Position numbers and translations under genes: made by a program
NCBI GenBank assembly: GCA_900696665.1
Contig: CAADGY010000215.1
Coordinates: forward strand, 1-36,173
DNA: 36,173 bases
DNA from: an uncultured Acidobacteriota bacterium
Lineage (GTDB): Bacteria; Acidobacteriota; Terriglobia; Bryobacterales; Bryobacteraceae
Direction of reading: 5' to 3'
Notes under the pieces: model-generated
Seen by the model: the letters and a program-made list of their open reading frames with translations, nothing else
What the model was told of the DNA's origin: nothing
Databases searched by the model: none
Shown: positions 24,826 through 33,139 of the stretch, in pieces
Layout of the letters: each line of letters begins with the position of its first letter
Numbering within the stretch: position 1 is the stretch's first letter

Positions 24826-26163
24826 ATGGAAGGAATTCCGCAAATCATCACATCCCTCCCAGGTCCACGCGCCCGGGAGATCATCGAGCGGGATCGTGAG
24901 TTGATATCGCCGTCCTACACCCGGGAATATCCGCTGGTTGCCGAGAGAGGGGAAGGAGCCATCGTTTACGATGTGGACGGCAACCGCTTTCTCGACTTCA
25001 ACGCCGGCATCGCCGTAGCCGCGACAGGGCACTGCCACCCGGAGGTTGTGGAAGCGATCCAGCGCCAGGCCGCACGCCTCATCCATATGTCGGGCACGGA
25101 TTTCTACTACGTGGGAATGGTCCAGCTTGCGGAGCAGTTATCGCGGCTCGCGCCCGGCGGTGGAGCCTGGCGTGTCTACTTCGGAAACTCGGGTACGGAG
25201 GCGATCGAGGCTTGCATGAAGCTGGCGCGCCATCACTCGGGCCGGGACAAGTTCATCGCTTTTTTCGGCGGCTTTCATGGGCGCACGCTCGGATCGCTCT
25301 CCCTGACTGCCAGCAAGGCGGTACAGCGCGCCGGCTTCGGTTCCCTGGTTCCCGGCGTCCACCATGTTCCCTATCCGGATTGCTACCGCTGCCCTTACGG
25401 AAAACGTCCGGATACGTGCGCGGTGGATTGCGTTCGCTACATCGAAGAAGAACTGTTTCGTACCACTCTTCCCCCACAGGAGGTTGCGGCGATTGTCATA
25501 GAGCCGGTCCAAGGCGAAGGCGGCTACGTAGTTCCACCGGAAAATTTTTTCGACCGGCTGGCCACCCTCGCAAAGACACACGGCATCCTGCTCGTGCTCG
25601 ATGAGGTGCAGTGCGGCATGGGCCGGACGGGAAAGATGTGGGCGGCCGAACACTTCGGCGTCTCGCCGGATATCTTCGCGGCCGCAAAGGGCATTGCCAG
25701 CGGAATGCCGTTGTCGGCAACCATGGCGCGCGCCGGCATCATGACGTGGCCGCCCGGCGCGCATGCCTCCACCTTCGGTGGCAACCCGGTCGCCATCGCG
25801 GCCTCGCTCGCAACCATTGAACTTCTCCAACGGGAATTGATCGCGAATGCCGCCAGGCTGGGAGAGCACATCCTGAACCGGCTCCGCACCTGGCCGCGCA
25901 AGTTTCCCTTCGTTGGAGATGTGCGCGGTCTTGGACTCATGATCGGGATTGAGTTCGTGCGGGACCAGGAGTCGAAAGAAAGAGCCCCCGAATACCGTAA
26001 CCGCATTTTACACTCGGCGTTTGAGCGGGGCCTGCTTGTGCTTGGCGCCGGCAGAAACAGCATCCGGCTGTGCCCGCCGCTGGTGATCACGCGCGATCAG
26101 GCGGACTTCGCTGTGGACACCCTGGAAGACTGCCTGCTAGCTTTGAAGCGTGATAGTTCTTGA
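24826..26163 (+). CDS. class III PLP aminotransferase
   Basis: Pyridoxal-phosphate enzyme of fold type I, subgroup III, 445 residues. PLP lysine is Lys288 (AAAKGIASG), the cofactor aspartate Asp259 (LVLDEVQCGMGRTG), and the phosphate-binding loop is NSGTEA (121-126). GDVRGLGLMIGIEF is the usual C-terminal substrate wall. A four-cysteine insert, CYRCPYGKRPDTCAVDC (186-202), is seen in the archaeal-like 4-aminobutyrate / acetylornithine / amino-acid racemase branch. So the reaction could be GABA, ornithine or a broad amino-acid conversion; a racemase is possible. GGAGGAG at 24815-24821 is a strong ribosome binding site 4 bases before the ATG. The last 14 bases overlap the methyltransferase gene. 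Confidence 0.9.
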   Translation: MEGIPQIITSLPGPRAREIIERDRELISPSYTREYPLVAERGEGAIVYDVDGNRFLDFNAGIAVAATGHCHPEVVEAIQRQAARLIHMSGTDFYYVGMVQLAEQLSRLAPGGGAWRVYFGNSGTEAIEACMKLARHHSGRDKFIAFFGGFHGRTLGSLSLTASKAVQRAGFGSLVPGVHHVPYPDCYRCPYGKRPDTCAVDCVRYIEEELFRTTLPPQEVAAIVIEPVQGEGGYVVPPENFFDRLATLAKTHGILLVLDEVQCGMGRTGKMWAAEHFGVSPDIFAAAKGIASGMPLSATMARAGIMTWPPGAHASTFGGNPVAIAASLATIELLQRELIANAARLGEHILNRLRTWPRKFPFVGDVRGLGLMIGIEFVRDQESKERAPEYRNRILHSAFERGLLVLGAGRNSIRLCPPLVITRDQADFAVDTLEDCLLALKRDSS

Positions 26164-26683
26164 CGTCGGATGCGGCTTGAAGAAACTCCCTGGCGCAATA
26201 GGAATCGACCGTAATCTATCCACGGCGGCGGATGTCGTCTGCGATCTCGACTCGTTCCCTTATCCGTTCCGGGATGCCGCGTTCGATGCCATCCGCGCTA
26301 TTCATGTAATCGAACACGTCTCGGATATCGTCCGCACGATGGAGGAGTTCCATAGGCTGCTCCACCCGGGTGGACGCGTGGAGATTGTAACACCGCACTA
26401 TACGGATTTCAGCTCTTTCTGCGATCCGACGCACCGCTGGCATCTGAACAGTTTTTCCTTCCGGTACTTTGGTGAAGACGATGCGGGGTTCGGATATTAT
26501 TCCGCCGCCCGGTTCCGGGAGATTTCGGTGCGCGTGAAGTTACTAAGATTGTGGAGGGCGCTCGGCTTTGAACTGCTGGTCAACCGGTTTCCGCGCTTCC
26601 GGAGGTTTTGGGAGCACTATCTTTGTTTCGTGGTCCGGGGCAAAGTGATAGAGTTCGAATTTGAAAAGCCCGCCGGGGCCTGA
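26150..26683 (+). CDS. class I SAM-dependent methyltransferase
   Basis: A 177-residue Methyltransf_11-like protein. SAM motif I is VLDVGCGLKKLPG (3-15), the acidic motif II loop is IGIDRN and VVCDLDSFPYPF, and motif III is LHPGGRVEIVTPHY. The substrate cannot be inferred. The start is GTG 26150, inside the end of the aminotransferase gene with a 14-base overlap, which implies translational coupling. The short length means there is little room for a separate substrate domain. Confidence 0.82.
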   Translation: MIVLDVGCGLKKLPGAIGIDRNLSTAADVVCDLDSFPYPFRDAAFDAIRAIHVIEHVSDIVRTMEEFHRLLHPGGRVEIVTPHYTDFSSFCDPTHRWHLNSFSFRYFGEDDAGFGYYSAARFREISVRVKLLRLWRALGFELLVNRFPRFRRFWEHYLCFVVRGKVIEFEFEKPAGA

Positions 26684-26698
26684 AGCGCATTCTACCGC

Positions 26699-27121
26699 AT
26701 GGTTCAACACTTGCTGGGTCTTGCCGATTCCATACGCCACCGGGCGCGCCGGCGCCACTCCGATCCCGCCCAGGAGATGGGCAGGCGCGGGGAGGACCTC
26801 GCCCACCGCTTCCTCCGAAAAGCGGGCTATACCATCGTGGCTCGCAATTACCGCACGCGGTCGGGTTCCGGAGAACTGGACGTGATCGCCTGGGATGGCG
26901 ATACACTTGTGTTCGTGGAAGTGAAAAGCCGGGGTTCGGAGGAGTTCGGGGCGCCGGACCGGGCCATCGGCGAGGAGAAGCGGACTTCGATTGCGCGGGC
27001 GGCACGGGATTACGCCCGCCGCGCGGACGTATCATGGGATCGGGTGCGGTTTGACGTGGTCAATGTGATCGTGGATGCACGCCCGGAGATCACGCATATC
27101 AAAGATGCATTTTATTCGTAA
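26699..27121 (+). CDS. yraN: YraN / UPF0102 nuclease-fold protein
   Basis: UPF0102 protein, 140 residues. It has the restriction-endonuclease-like core: GRRGEDLAHRFLRKAGYTIVARNYR, GELDVIAWDGDTLVFVEVKSR (with the Asp and the ExK pair forming a PD-(D/E)xK site). Biological role uncertain in the family. The first 24 residues (MVQHLLGL... basic) are variable and less sure; the start at 26699 has no strong ribosome binding site. It follows the methyltransferase by 15 bases. Confidence 0.9.
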   Translation: MVQHLLGLADSIRHRARRRHSDPAQEMGRRGEDLAHRFLRKAGYTIVARNYRTRSGSGELDVIAWDGDTLVFVEVKSRGSEEFGAPDRAIGEEKRTSIARAARDYARRADVSWDRVRFDVVNVIVDARPEITHIKDAFYS

Positions 27122-27204
27122 ATTTTCCAAAATAAATCCCCTCGAATGAAAGGTTTGCTGCTAAACTAACGGTTTTTGCATTCGTTCGTGGGAGGTGTTT
27201 CCAA

Positions 27205-28206
27205 TTGCCGGAGCTTCGAAAAGACCCCATCACCGGCCGGTGGGTCATCATCGCGACAGATCGGGCCAAGCGTCCCAGTGACTTCTCGCGAGAACAGGTG
27301 ATCCCTAAAGGAGGGGGATTCTGTCCCTTCTGCCCTGGCAACGAATTGAAGACCCCGCCGGAAATCCTTGCGTACCGGGAGAATGGCGGTCCTAACGAAA
27401 AAGGGTGGACGCTGCGGGTGGTGCCGAACAAGTTCCCCGCACTACGAGTAGAGGGCGACCTCAACCGCCAGGGCCAAGGTCTTTACGACAAGATGACCGG
27501 GATTGGAGCTCATGAAGTCATCATTGAAACGCCGGAGCACAAGCTCACGCTTGCCGACCTGTCTGAAAAACAGGTTGGGGACGTGTTCTGGGCCTTCCGG
27601 GACCGCATCCTGGACCTGAAGAACGATGCGCGGCTTCGTTATATCCTTGTATTCAAAAACCACGGTGAGGCCGCCGGAGCATCTCTGGAACACACGCACT
27701 CGCAGCTAATCGCGTTGCCCGTCGTACCGAAGCGCGTTCAGGAGGAGTTGGACGGAGCGAGGCGCTATTTCGACTTCAAAGAACGGTGCGTCTATTGCGA
27801 TATCATCCGCCAGGAATTGGACATGGGAACACGTGTGGTGCTGGAGACGGACCACTTCGTTGCCGTTGAACCTTTCGCACCAAGATTTCCATTCGAGACG
27901 TGGATTCTCCCGCGCATCCATCATTCACATTTCGAAGCGTCCACGGCGGCCGCAATCCAGAACCTGGCCTGGATTACACGCCAGACGATCCGAAAAGTGG
28001 ACAAGGTGCTCGAGCGCCCGCCGTATAACCTGATGCTGCACAGTGCGCCGGTGCAGGAGGGAATGGTGGGCTACTACCACTGGCACATTGAGCTGATTCC
28101 GAAGCTTACCAAGGTGGCTGGTTTCGAGTGGGGAACAGGCTTCTACATCAACCCCACACCGCCGGAGGAAGCTGCGACGTTCCTGCGGGAAGCAGGGCTG
28201 GTGTAG
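27205..28206 (+). CDS. galT: galactose-1-phosphate uridylyltransferase
   Basis: GalT transfers UMP between UDP-glucose and galactose-1-phosphate in the Leloir pathway. The 333-residue product has the zinc-type CxxC pairs (Cys40/Cys43 in FCPFCPG; Cys195/Cys198 in CVYC) and the active-site histidines HTH (163-165, in SLEHTHSQLIA) of the GalT HIT fold, plus His292/His294 (HWH). The start is TTG 27205, which has GGAGGTG at 27191-27197, 7 bases away, an unusually strong ribosome binding site. The upstream gap (27122-27204) is AT-rich. No galK or galE is in the window. GalT-like enzymes in bacteria without galK may use other sugar phosphates; this is not shown here. Confidence 0.93.
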   Translation: MPELRKDPITGRWVIIATDRAKRPSDFSREQVIPKGGGFCPFCPGNELKTPPEILAYRENGGPNEKGWTLRVVPNKFPALRVEGDLNRQGQGLYDKMTGIGAHEVIIETPEHKLTLADLSEKQVGDVFWAFRDRILDLKNDARLRYILVFKNHGEAAGASLEHTHSQLIALPVVPKRVQEELDGARRYFDFKERCVYCDIIRQELDMGTRVVLETDHFVAVEPFAPRFPFETWILPRIHHSHFEASTAAAIQNLAWITRQTIRKVDKVLERPPYNLMLHSAPVQEGMVGYYHWHIELIPKLTKVAGFEWGTGFYINPTPPEEAATFLREAGLV

Positions 28207-28519
28207 ATTGTGGCGGCTCCACGAAGTATAAAGGGGTGCCAGCCAGCAGGCATTGGGCCACACCCTTAGTTGTTTCGGTTTCAAACAGACAGGTCCGCGA
28301 ACCTGCTCTGCCTTCCACGCGAACCGTTTGCGCCCGCTGGCTGACACGGTAAACCATCCCGGCGCCTCGTTCCGCCTGAAGAGAGTCCAGCGGCCAATCG
28401 CAGTCAGCTACCAGCCGGATCCCTCCTCCGGTATTGATAAGGATGGTCAAGTTCGAGAGCGTTGAACCGGCATCGGCGGCGGATTCCGCTGCTTCGAAGA
28501 TTCGCGCTGCATTCTCCAT
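28148..28519 (-). CDS. small conserved-looking hypothetical protein
   Basis: A 123-residue frame (ATG at 28517-28519) that reads like real protein in its first 104 residues: an amphipathic helix (MENAARIFEAAESAADAGST), then LSNLTILINTGGGIRLVADC, DWPLDSLQAERGAG and alternating strands up to FVEPPQ. I recall similar small proteins in Acidobacteria but cannot name a family. The last 59 bases overlap the end of galT on the opposite strand; the tail after FVEPPQ is only the complement of galT and may be less constrained. There is no strong ribosome binding site. No function is proposed. Confidence 0.5.
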   Translation of the reverse strand: MENAARIFEAAESAADAGSTLSNLTILINTGGGIRLVADCDWPLDSLQAERGAGMVYRVSQRAQTVRVEGRAGSRTCLFETETTKGVAQCLLAGTPLYFVEPPQSTPALLPAGTSQLPPAVWG

Positions 28520-28807
28520 AAACCGGCTCACAGCTTTCTTATCGCTTCCGCAACGCCGTCCATGAGAGTTTTTCGCTTCTATGAGCGCGGATGAGTTCGA
28601 CTTCTCGCCGAGGCGCCTGTGAACTCCGGACTTTACACCAGGCCGCCACGAGATCGTAGAACAGCCGGTGTGAGCTTGGGCTGGAACTTCTACAGGGGGT
28701 CCCGCGCTGTTCCTACGCTGGCCAGGGCTACCCGGGGCGTGTTCCCCAAAAATTGACACGGCCAGCCGGAGCAGAGCCGCCCGGCGGTTCCCTGTTAAGA
28801 TCGCCTC
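28520..28807. other. gap before OPT gene
   Basis: The 288 bases between the small minus-strand frame and the transporter gene hold no gene I can support. TTGACA occurs at 28753-28758 but no -10 box stands 16-19 bases after it. A promoter for the transporter must lie here or further left, but it was not identified. Confidence 0.5.
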
Positions 28808-30802
28808 ATGACTTCTGCCGCGAGCAATGCTCCGGAGATGACCGTAAAGGCCGTCGGCTTAGGTATCTTTCTCGCCTTTGTATTCGGATCCGCCAATGCG
28901 TATCTTGGAATGCGCGCGGGCCAAACCGTGGCCGCAACCATACCCGCCGCGGTCGTTGCAGTGGCCGTGTTCCGCATCCCGGCTTTTCGCGGCGGCCTGC
29001 TGGAGCAGAATATCACCCGCACTGCGGCGTCGGTAGGCGAAGCTCTGGTAGCAGGAGCGATCTTCACCATCCCGGCATTCATGATGGTCGATGTGGGCGG
29101 CGTACGCTTGTGGGCCGACATGCGTGCGCATTACTGGGACGCCACGATGATCCTGCTGGCCGGCGGATTGATCGGAGTGTTCTTCATCATCCTGTTAAGG
29201 CGGCCTTTGGTGGTGGACGCGGACCTTCCCTGGCCCGAAAGCGTGGCGAGCTATGAAATCGTCCGGTCGAGTGAATCGGCCAGCGAGGCGCCACGCTACA
29301 TTTTCGGCGCCATGGCATTCGGCGGTGCCGTGCAGATTCTCAAGAGCGGCAAGGGTCTGCAAGTGTTCCAGGAGTTCTCGGAGGGCTTTCTGAATTTTCC
29401 CCGTTCCGTCATACGCCACTTCAATTTCGACAAGGCGCCTATTGGCGACGTGACGCATCTCGGCGGGATACCGTGGTCCACTCCGAGCCTGTCCCCCGCG
29501 CTGATCGGAATCGGCTATATCATCGGACCCACACTCGCTTCCATCAACGTGTCCGGCGGAATCATTGCGTGGTGGGTGCTGATTCCGCTGTTATTGTTTT
29601 TCGATCCCGATTTGCCGCACCGCCTCGGCATAGCGGCGGAGGCCGATTGGACCGTGCTTTCTTATAGCGTCTGGTTCAACGTGGTGCGCCCCATCGCCGT
29701 AGGCACGATGCTGGTAGGCGCCGGTTACACCCTGTTCTCGATGCGCGCCTCCATCGCCCGCTCTCTGACAGGCGCGTTCTCCGCTTCAGCCGCGGCCGCA
29801 AAAGAAGGCATCGCCGTTGAACGCACCGAACGGGACATCCCGCCGAAATGGGTGATCGCGGCCATCCTGATTTTGCTGGCGCCGATCACGCTGCTCTATT
29901 ACTACTTCACCGGAGGTTGGATGGCGGCGGTTGTCGCGGCTCTCGTGATGAGCCTCACCGGCTTTCTTCTCTCCGCTGTCGGCGGCTATCTTGTCGGGCT
30001 GGTGGGAAGCTCGAACCAGCCGCTATCGGGTCTTACGCTTTCCGCTCTGGTGATCGCCGCGTTATTGATGGTAGCGATCGGCGTGAAAGGAATCGCCGGT
30101 GTCGGTGCGGTGCTGGGCGTCGCTTCCGTGGTGGCGTGTGCCGCCAGCGTTTCCGGTTCCCTCATTCAGGACCTGAAAGCCGGACATCTGCTGGGAGGAA
30201 CGCCGTGGAAGATGCAGGTGGTGGAAATCATCGCCGTGGTGCTGCTGGCGTTCTTTTTGATGGGTCCGATCATTGCGCTTCACCAGGCGAACCTGGATAC
30301 CGGCGGAATCGGAGGCCGGGCTCTACCCGCACCACAGGCTGGGCTGATGGCGCAGCTTGCAAAGGGGATTGTAGGAGGGCAGATGGCTTGGGGCCTGCTT
30401 GCCGCCGGCGCGGCGTTTGGTTTCGCGCTTGTACTTTGCGGCGCACGCGCTCCCATGCTGGTGGCGGTCGGCATGTACCTGCCGTTTGACACCAGTTCCG
30501 CCATTTTTGTTGGCGGATTGATGAAGCTCGTTGCGGACCACGTCACACGGCGATACGAGTCCGAACGCCGCCAAAAGTTCGAAGAACGAGGTACGCTGCT
30601 GGCCTCGGGTTTAATTGCCGGAGAGGCGATTGTGGGTATCCTGCTGGCGGTCTTCTTCCTGACGGGTATTTCCTCCATCACATGGTTGCTGACCGGCTCG
30701 GACCAATTCGGTTTCGTGCCCGCATGGGGCGGTTGGCTTTCGCTGATCGGGTTCGCGAGCATCGGCTATGTGCTCATCCGCATCCCGGCAAGAAAGCTGT
30801 AG
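28808..30802 (+). CDS. OPT family oligopeptide transporter
   Basis: Inner-membrane transporter of the OPT superfamily, 664 residues with about 14 or more hydrophobic segments. Family motifs seen are FVFGSANAYLGMRAGQTVAATIPAAVV (22-48), the NITRTAASVGEAL helix, the SLSPALIGIGYIIGP segment and SSNQPLSGLTLSALV near the middle. Bacterial OPT proteins carry peptides or metal chelates (siderophore or nicotianamine type); which applies here cannot be told. It is alone on this strand and faces the amidohydrolase gene tail to tail, 17 bases apart. Confidence 0.92.
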   Translation: MTSAASNAPEMTVKAVGLGIFLAFVFGSANAYLGMRAGQTVAATIPAAVVAVAVFRIPAFRGGLLEQNITRTAASVGEALVAGAIFTIPAFMMVDVGGVRLWADMRAHYWDATMILLAGGLIGVFFIILLRRPLVVDADLPWPESVASYEIVRSSESASEAPRYIFGAMAFGGAVQILKSGKGLQVFQEFSEGFLNFPRSVIRHFNFDKAPIGDVTHLGGIPWSTPSLSPALIGIGYIIGPTLASINVSGGIIAWWVLIPLLLFFDPDLPHRLGIAAEADWTVLSYSVWFNVVRPIAVGTMLVGAGYTLFSMRASIARSLTGAFSASAAAAKEGIAVERTERDIPPKWVIAAILILLAPITLLYYYFTGGWMAAVVAALVMSLTGFLLSAVGGYLVGLVGSSNQPLSGLTLSALVIAALLMVAIGVKGIAGVGAVLGVASVVACAASVSGSLIQDLKAGHLLGGTPWKMQVVEIIAVVLLAFFLMGPIIALHQANLDTGGIGGRALPAPQAGLMAQLAKGIVGGQMAWGLLAAGAAFGFALVLCGARAPMLVAVGMYLPFDTSSAIFVGGLMKLVADHVTRRYESERRQKFEERGTLLASGLIAGEAIVGILLAVFFLTGISSITWLLTGSDQFGFVPAWGGWLSLIGFASIGYVLIRIPARKL

Positions 30803-30819
30803 GCCGAATATGCCGCTAC

Positions 30820-31776
30820 TCACCCCGGCTGCGAAGGCGCTCGTTTCACCCATCCGTACGCCCGCACGGAGTTCCTCCAGAAATACTTCTGCGCCGTTGT
30901 TGCACTCTTATCGCGGAAATATTCCTGGACCAATGCCAGAACGTCTTCGTACGGCCGGAGCTGGTCGCTGTTCGGCCAGTCGCTGCCGTATAAGATCCGG
31001 TCTTCACCGAACACGCCGAACAGCTCATCCAGCGTTTGCCGGTAGACGCTCAGCTCCCGCGGAACCCGGCCATCGATGCGGCGAAAAACCGCTGAGAGCT
31101 TAGCGAAGATCTGCGGGCGGCTGCCGATCTCCCGCAAGTGAGCATGATAGTTCCGCCTGGCGGGCAGGTGATCGATCACCACGCGCAATTCCGGAACCAT
31201 GCTGGTGAGCCGGATCACATCCGATAGCAGCGCCGGCGTGGGGTTCGCGGTATCCAGTGTCAGATGCGCTTGCGAAAGCAGCTTCAGCGAAGATATGAAT
31301 GCCGGCTTGTCCAATCCCGCACCGAGATTACGGCCCCACAGATTCCCATAGCGGATGCCCCGGAACAGCGGGTTTCGTTGCAGCCGTTCCAGATGCCTGC
31401 CGAAATCCCGCTCGCCCGGTTCAAGGTTCCCGATAACTCCCACAATCATCGGATCCTTCGCTGCGACATCGAGCACCCATTGGTTGTCATCGAGCCACGG
31501 GCTGGCTTCCACCACAATGGCGCCCGAAATTCCAAGCGGCGCCGCGATCTTCCGGTAGCGGTCCGGCAGCGCCGGACGATACAGCACCGTATTTTTCGAG
31601 TCGGGCCACGGCACACCCTGCGGACGCGTGGTATCGAACAGGTGGATGTGCGTGTCTATAATCGGACTCGTCCAGGCATAGCCCTTACCGGCCGACACCG
31701 CCGCCAATCCGGCCGCGTGCAGAAGCGTGCGGCGGGTTACGGGTGTGTTATTGAATTTGGATAGTTCCAATATCAT
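30820..31776 (-). CDS. Tat-type amidohydrolase, lactonase-like
   Basis: Exported metal-dependent hydrolase of the amidohydrolase_2 family (PF04909), 318 residues. The TIM-barrel metal ligands are HIH (His43, His45 in IDTHIHLFD), His203 (VVIDHLP) and Asp266 (LYGSDWP). The N-terminus has TRRTLLHAAGLAAVSAG, a loose Tat signal. The pattern and length fit the group with L-fuconolactonase and L-rhamnono-lactonase, which open sugar lactones; that specificity is only a suggestion. The ATG at 31776 lies in the end of the upstream DUF4832 gene, overlap 29 bases. Last gene of a three-gene operon. Confidence 0.85.
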   Translation of the reverse strand: MILELSKFNNTPVTRRTLLHAAGLAAVSAGKGYAWTSPIIDTHIHLFDTTRPQGVPWPDSKNTVLYRPALPDRYRKIAAPLGISGAIVVEASPWLDDNQWVLDVAAKDPMIVGVIGNLEPGERDFGRHLERLQRNPLFRGIRYGNLWGRNLGAGLDKPAFISSLKLLSQAHLTLDTANPTPALLSDVIRLTSMVPELRVVIDHLPARRNYHAHLREIGSRPQIFAKLSAVFRRIDGRVPRELSVYRQTLDELFGVFGEDRILYGSDWPNSDQLRPYEDVLALVQEYFRDKSATTAQKYFWRNSVRAYGWVKRAPSQPG

Positions 31777-33139
31777 ACCAGCCGTCCGGTTGGAGACCCT
31801 GGATGGCGAGCTTCACTACCGGAACGCCCGTGCGTCCGTCGAGCACGGCCACGCGCATTCTGTGCTCTCCGCGTTTCAACTCCGGCGGTAGAAAGAGGCT
31901 CCCGTCAAATACCTGGTCGCCCGGGAGCCATGTTCTGAGATCTGCGGACGTCTTGATGACGGAATCGCCAATTCCGAAAGCGAGCACGAAATCTCCATAC
32001 GGAGGCGCGACTCCCTTATTGACCCACCAGGACTTTATGGTCATCATCTCGCCGGCTTTGACCACTCGCGGATATTCGAATCGCCGCGGAACAAGCCGGT
32101 AGCCCATACGTTTCTCAAACTCGCGGAACTTTTGCTTCCAATCGGGTGGAATGGCGCTCGACTTGATGTTCACGGACGTGACATGCCATCGCAAGGCCTG
32201 TTCGAGGATGTAGTCGAGGTCCCAGTTTTTCTCGCGCCAATAGCCGGGAACCCAACAGGTTTCGAGAGAAACGGGACTGCGCTCCCACACACGGCTCGCA
32301 CCCGCACGCACCACCTGCTGCGGATAGACGTCCAGCATGTGCGAAAGATGCCGGCCCCAGCTTTCCCAGTAGTTCCCCATATCGCCCCAGCAGTCCAAAC
32401 GCCACCCCGAGCCCTTCTGCGTGGCATACGCCAAAGCTCTTGGCTCGTCGAAATTCACCAGCAGCGGGGTCCGCTGGAACGCCTCGAAATTCACGTCGAT
32501 GAGTTCCTTCTGCCGTTTCCAACTCGGAAGATAAGGACCCCACCCTTCCCCCCAATAACCGACGGTCGAAATGTCGACTGAATCAAGAAACGGGTGTCCG
32601 TCATAGCGGGCGCCGGCGGCGAGAATAAGGCCGCCCCAATGCTTCAGGTAGAGCGGATCATCCGCGTCGGGCGCCCAGGTTTTCCATTCTTTGTCGTTGT
32701 CTGTGTTTGCCCGCCGCGCACCGGACTTGCGATACCACTCCGGCAGCGGATGCCCTTCGTCGTACGGCATCAGGCGAATGGCAAGCTTTTGGTTGTGCTT
32801 CCTTGCTTCTTCCAACGCGAGGTCGAGGATGTCCCACCGGTATCTCCCCTGCTCCGGCTCAATCTGGCTCCAGAACCAGCGGAAGTAGGCGATAGAGGAG
32901 TCCGGATAATCAGGCTTGGTGGAGGCTGACACGATCCGTTTGTCCGGGCCGGCTTCCGACCAACGGAGCCCGGGATTGATCGGGTCGCCATTGTAGCGCT
33001 GGAACGTCTGAATGCCCATGCCGGGATTTACCAGAACGTCGTCGATCTCCACCGGCCGGACGATAACGGCTTCGGACTGCGCCCACAAAGAGGCGGCAAG
33101 CAGAAACGCGCTACTGAATTTGAATTGTGCCGAGATCAT
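31748..33139 (-). CDS. secreted DUF4832 protein, second copy
   Basis: Exported protein of about 463 residues, signal peptide at its start (MISAQFKFSSAFLLAASLWA). It consists of a TIM-barrel-like N-terminal part (DUF4874-type: LVNPGMGIQTFQRYNG, FWSQIEPEQGRYRW, MPYDEGHPLPEWY, TVGYWGEGWGPYL) and a C-terminal beta domain (DUF4832). The fold resembles glycoside hydrolases of clan A; possible acid residues are in YWGEGWG and SLETCW, but no activity is known to me. The ATG at 33139 is preferred over 33148 because it gives a clean signal peptide and the same 29-base overlap as the next junction. It is a close paralogue of the next gene upstream. Confidence 0.85.
   Translation of the reverse strand: MISAQFKFSSAFLLAASLWAQSEAVIVRPVEIDDVLVNPGMGIQTFQRYNGDPINPGLRWSEAGPDKRIVSASTKPDYPDSSIAYFRWFWSQIEPEQGRYRWDILDLALEEARKHNQKLAIRLMPYDEGHPLPEWYRKSGARRANTDNDKEWKTWAPDADDPLYLKHWGGLILAAGARYDGHPFLDSVDISTVGYWGEGWGPYLPSWKRQKELIDVNFEAFQRTPLLVNFDEPRALAYATQKGSGWRLDCWGDMGNYWESWGRHLSHMLDVYPQQVVRAGASRVWERSPVSLETCWVPGYWREKNWDLDYILEQALRWHVTSVNIKSSAIPPDWKQKFREFEKRMGYRLVPRRFEYPRVVKAGEMMTIKSWWVNKGVAPPYGDFVLAFGIGDSVIKTSADLRTWLPGDQVFDGSLFLPPELKRGEHRMRVAVLDGRTGVPVVKLAIQGLQPDGWYDIGTIQIQ

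Noticed and set aside
28753-28758. TTGACA as -35 box of the OPT gene
   Set aside because: No -10 hexamer at 16-19 bases after it.
31264-31764. 166-codon plus-strand frame opposite the amidohydrolase
   Set aside because: The opposite strand has the metal-site motifs; this frame is a shadow.
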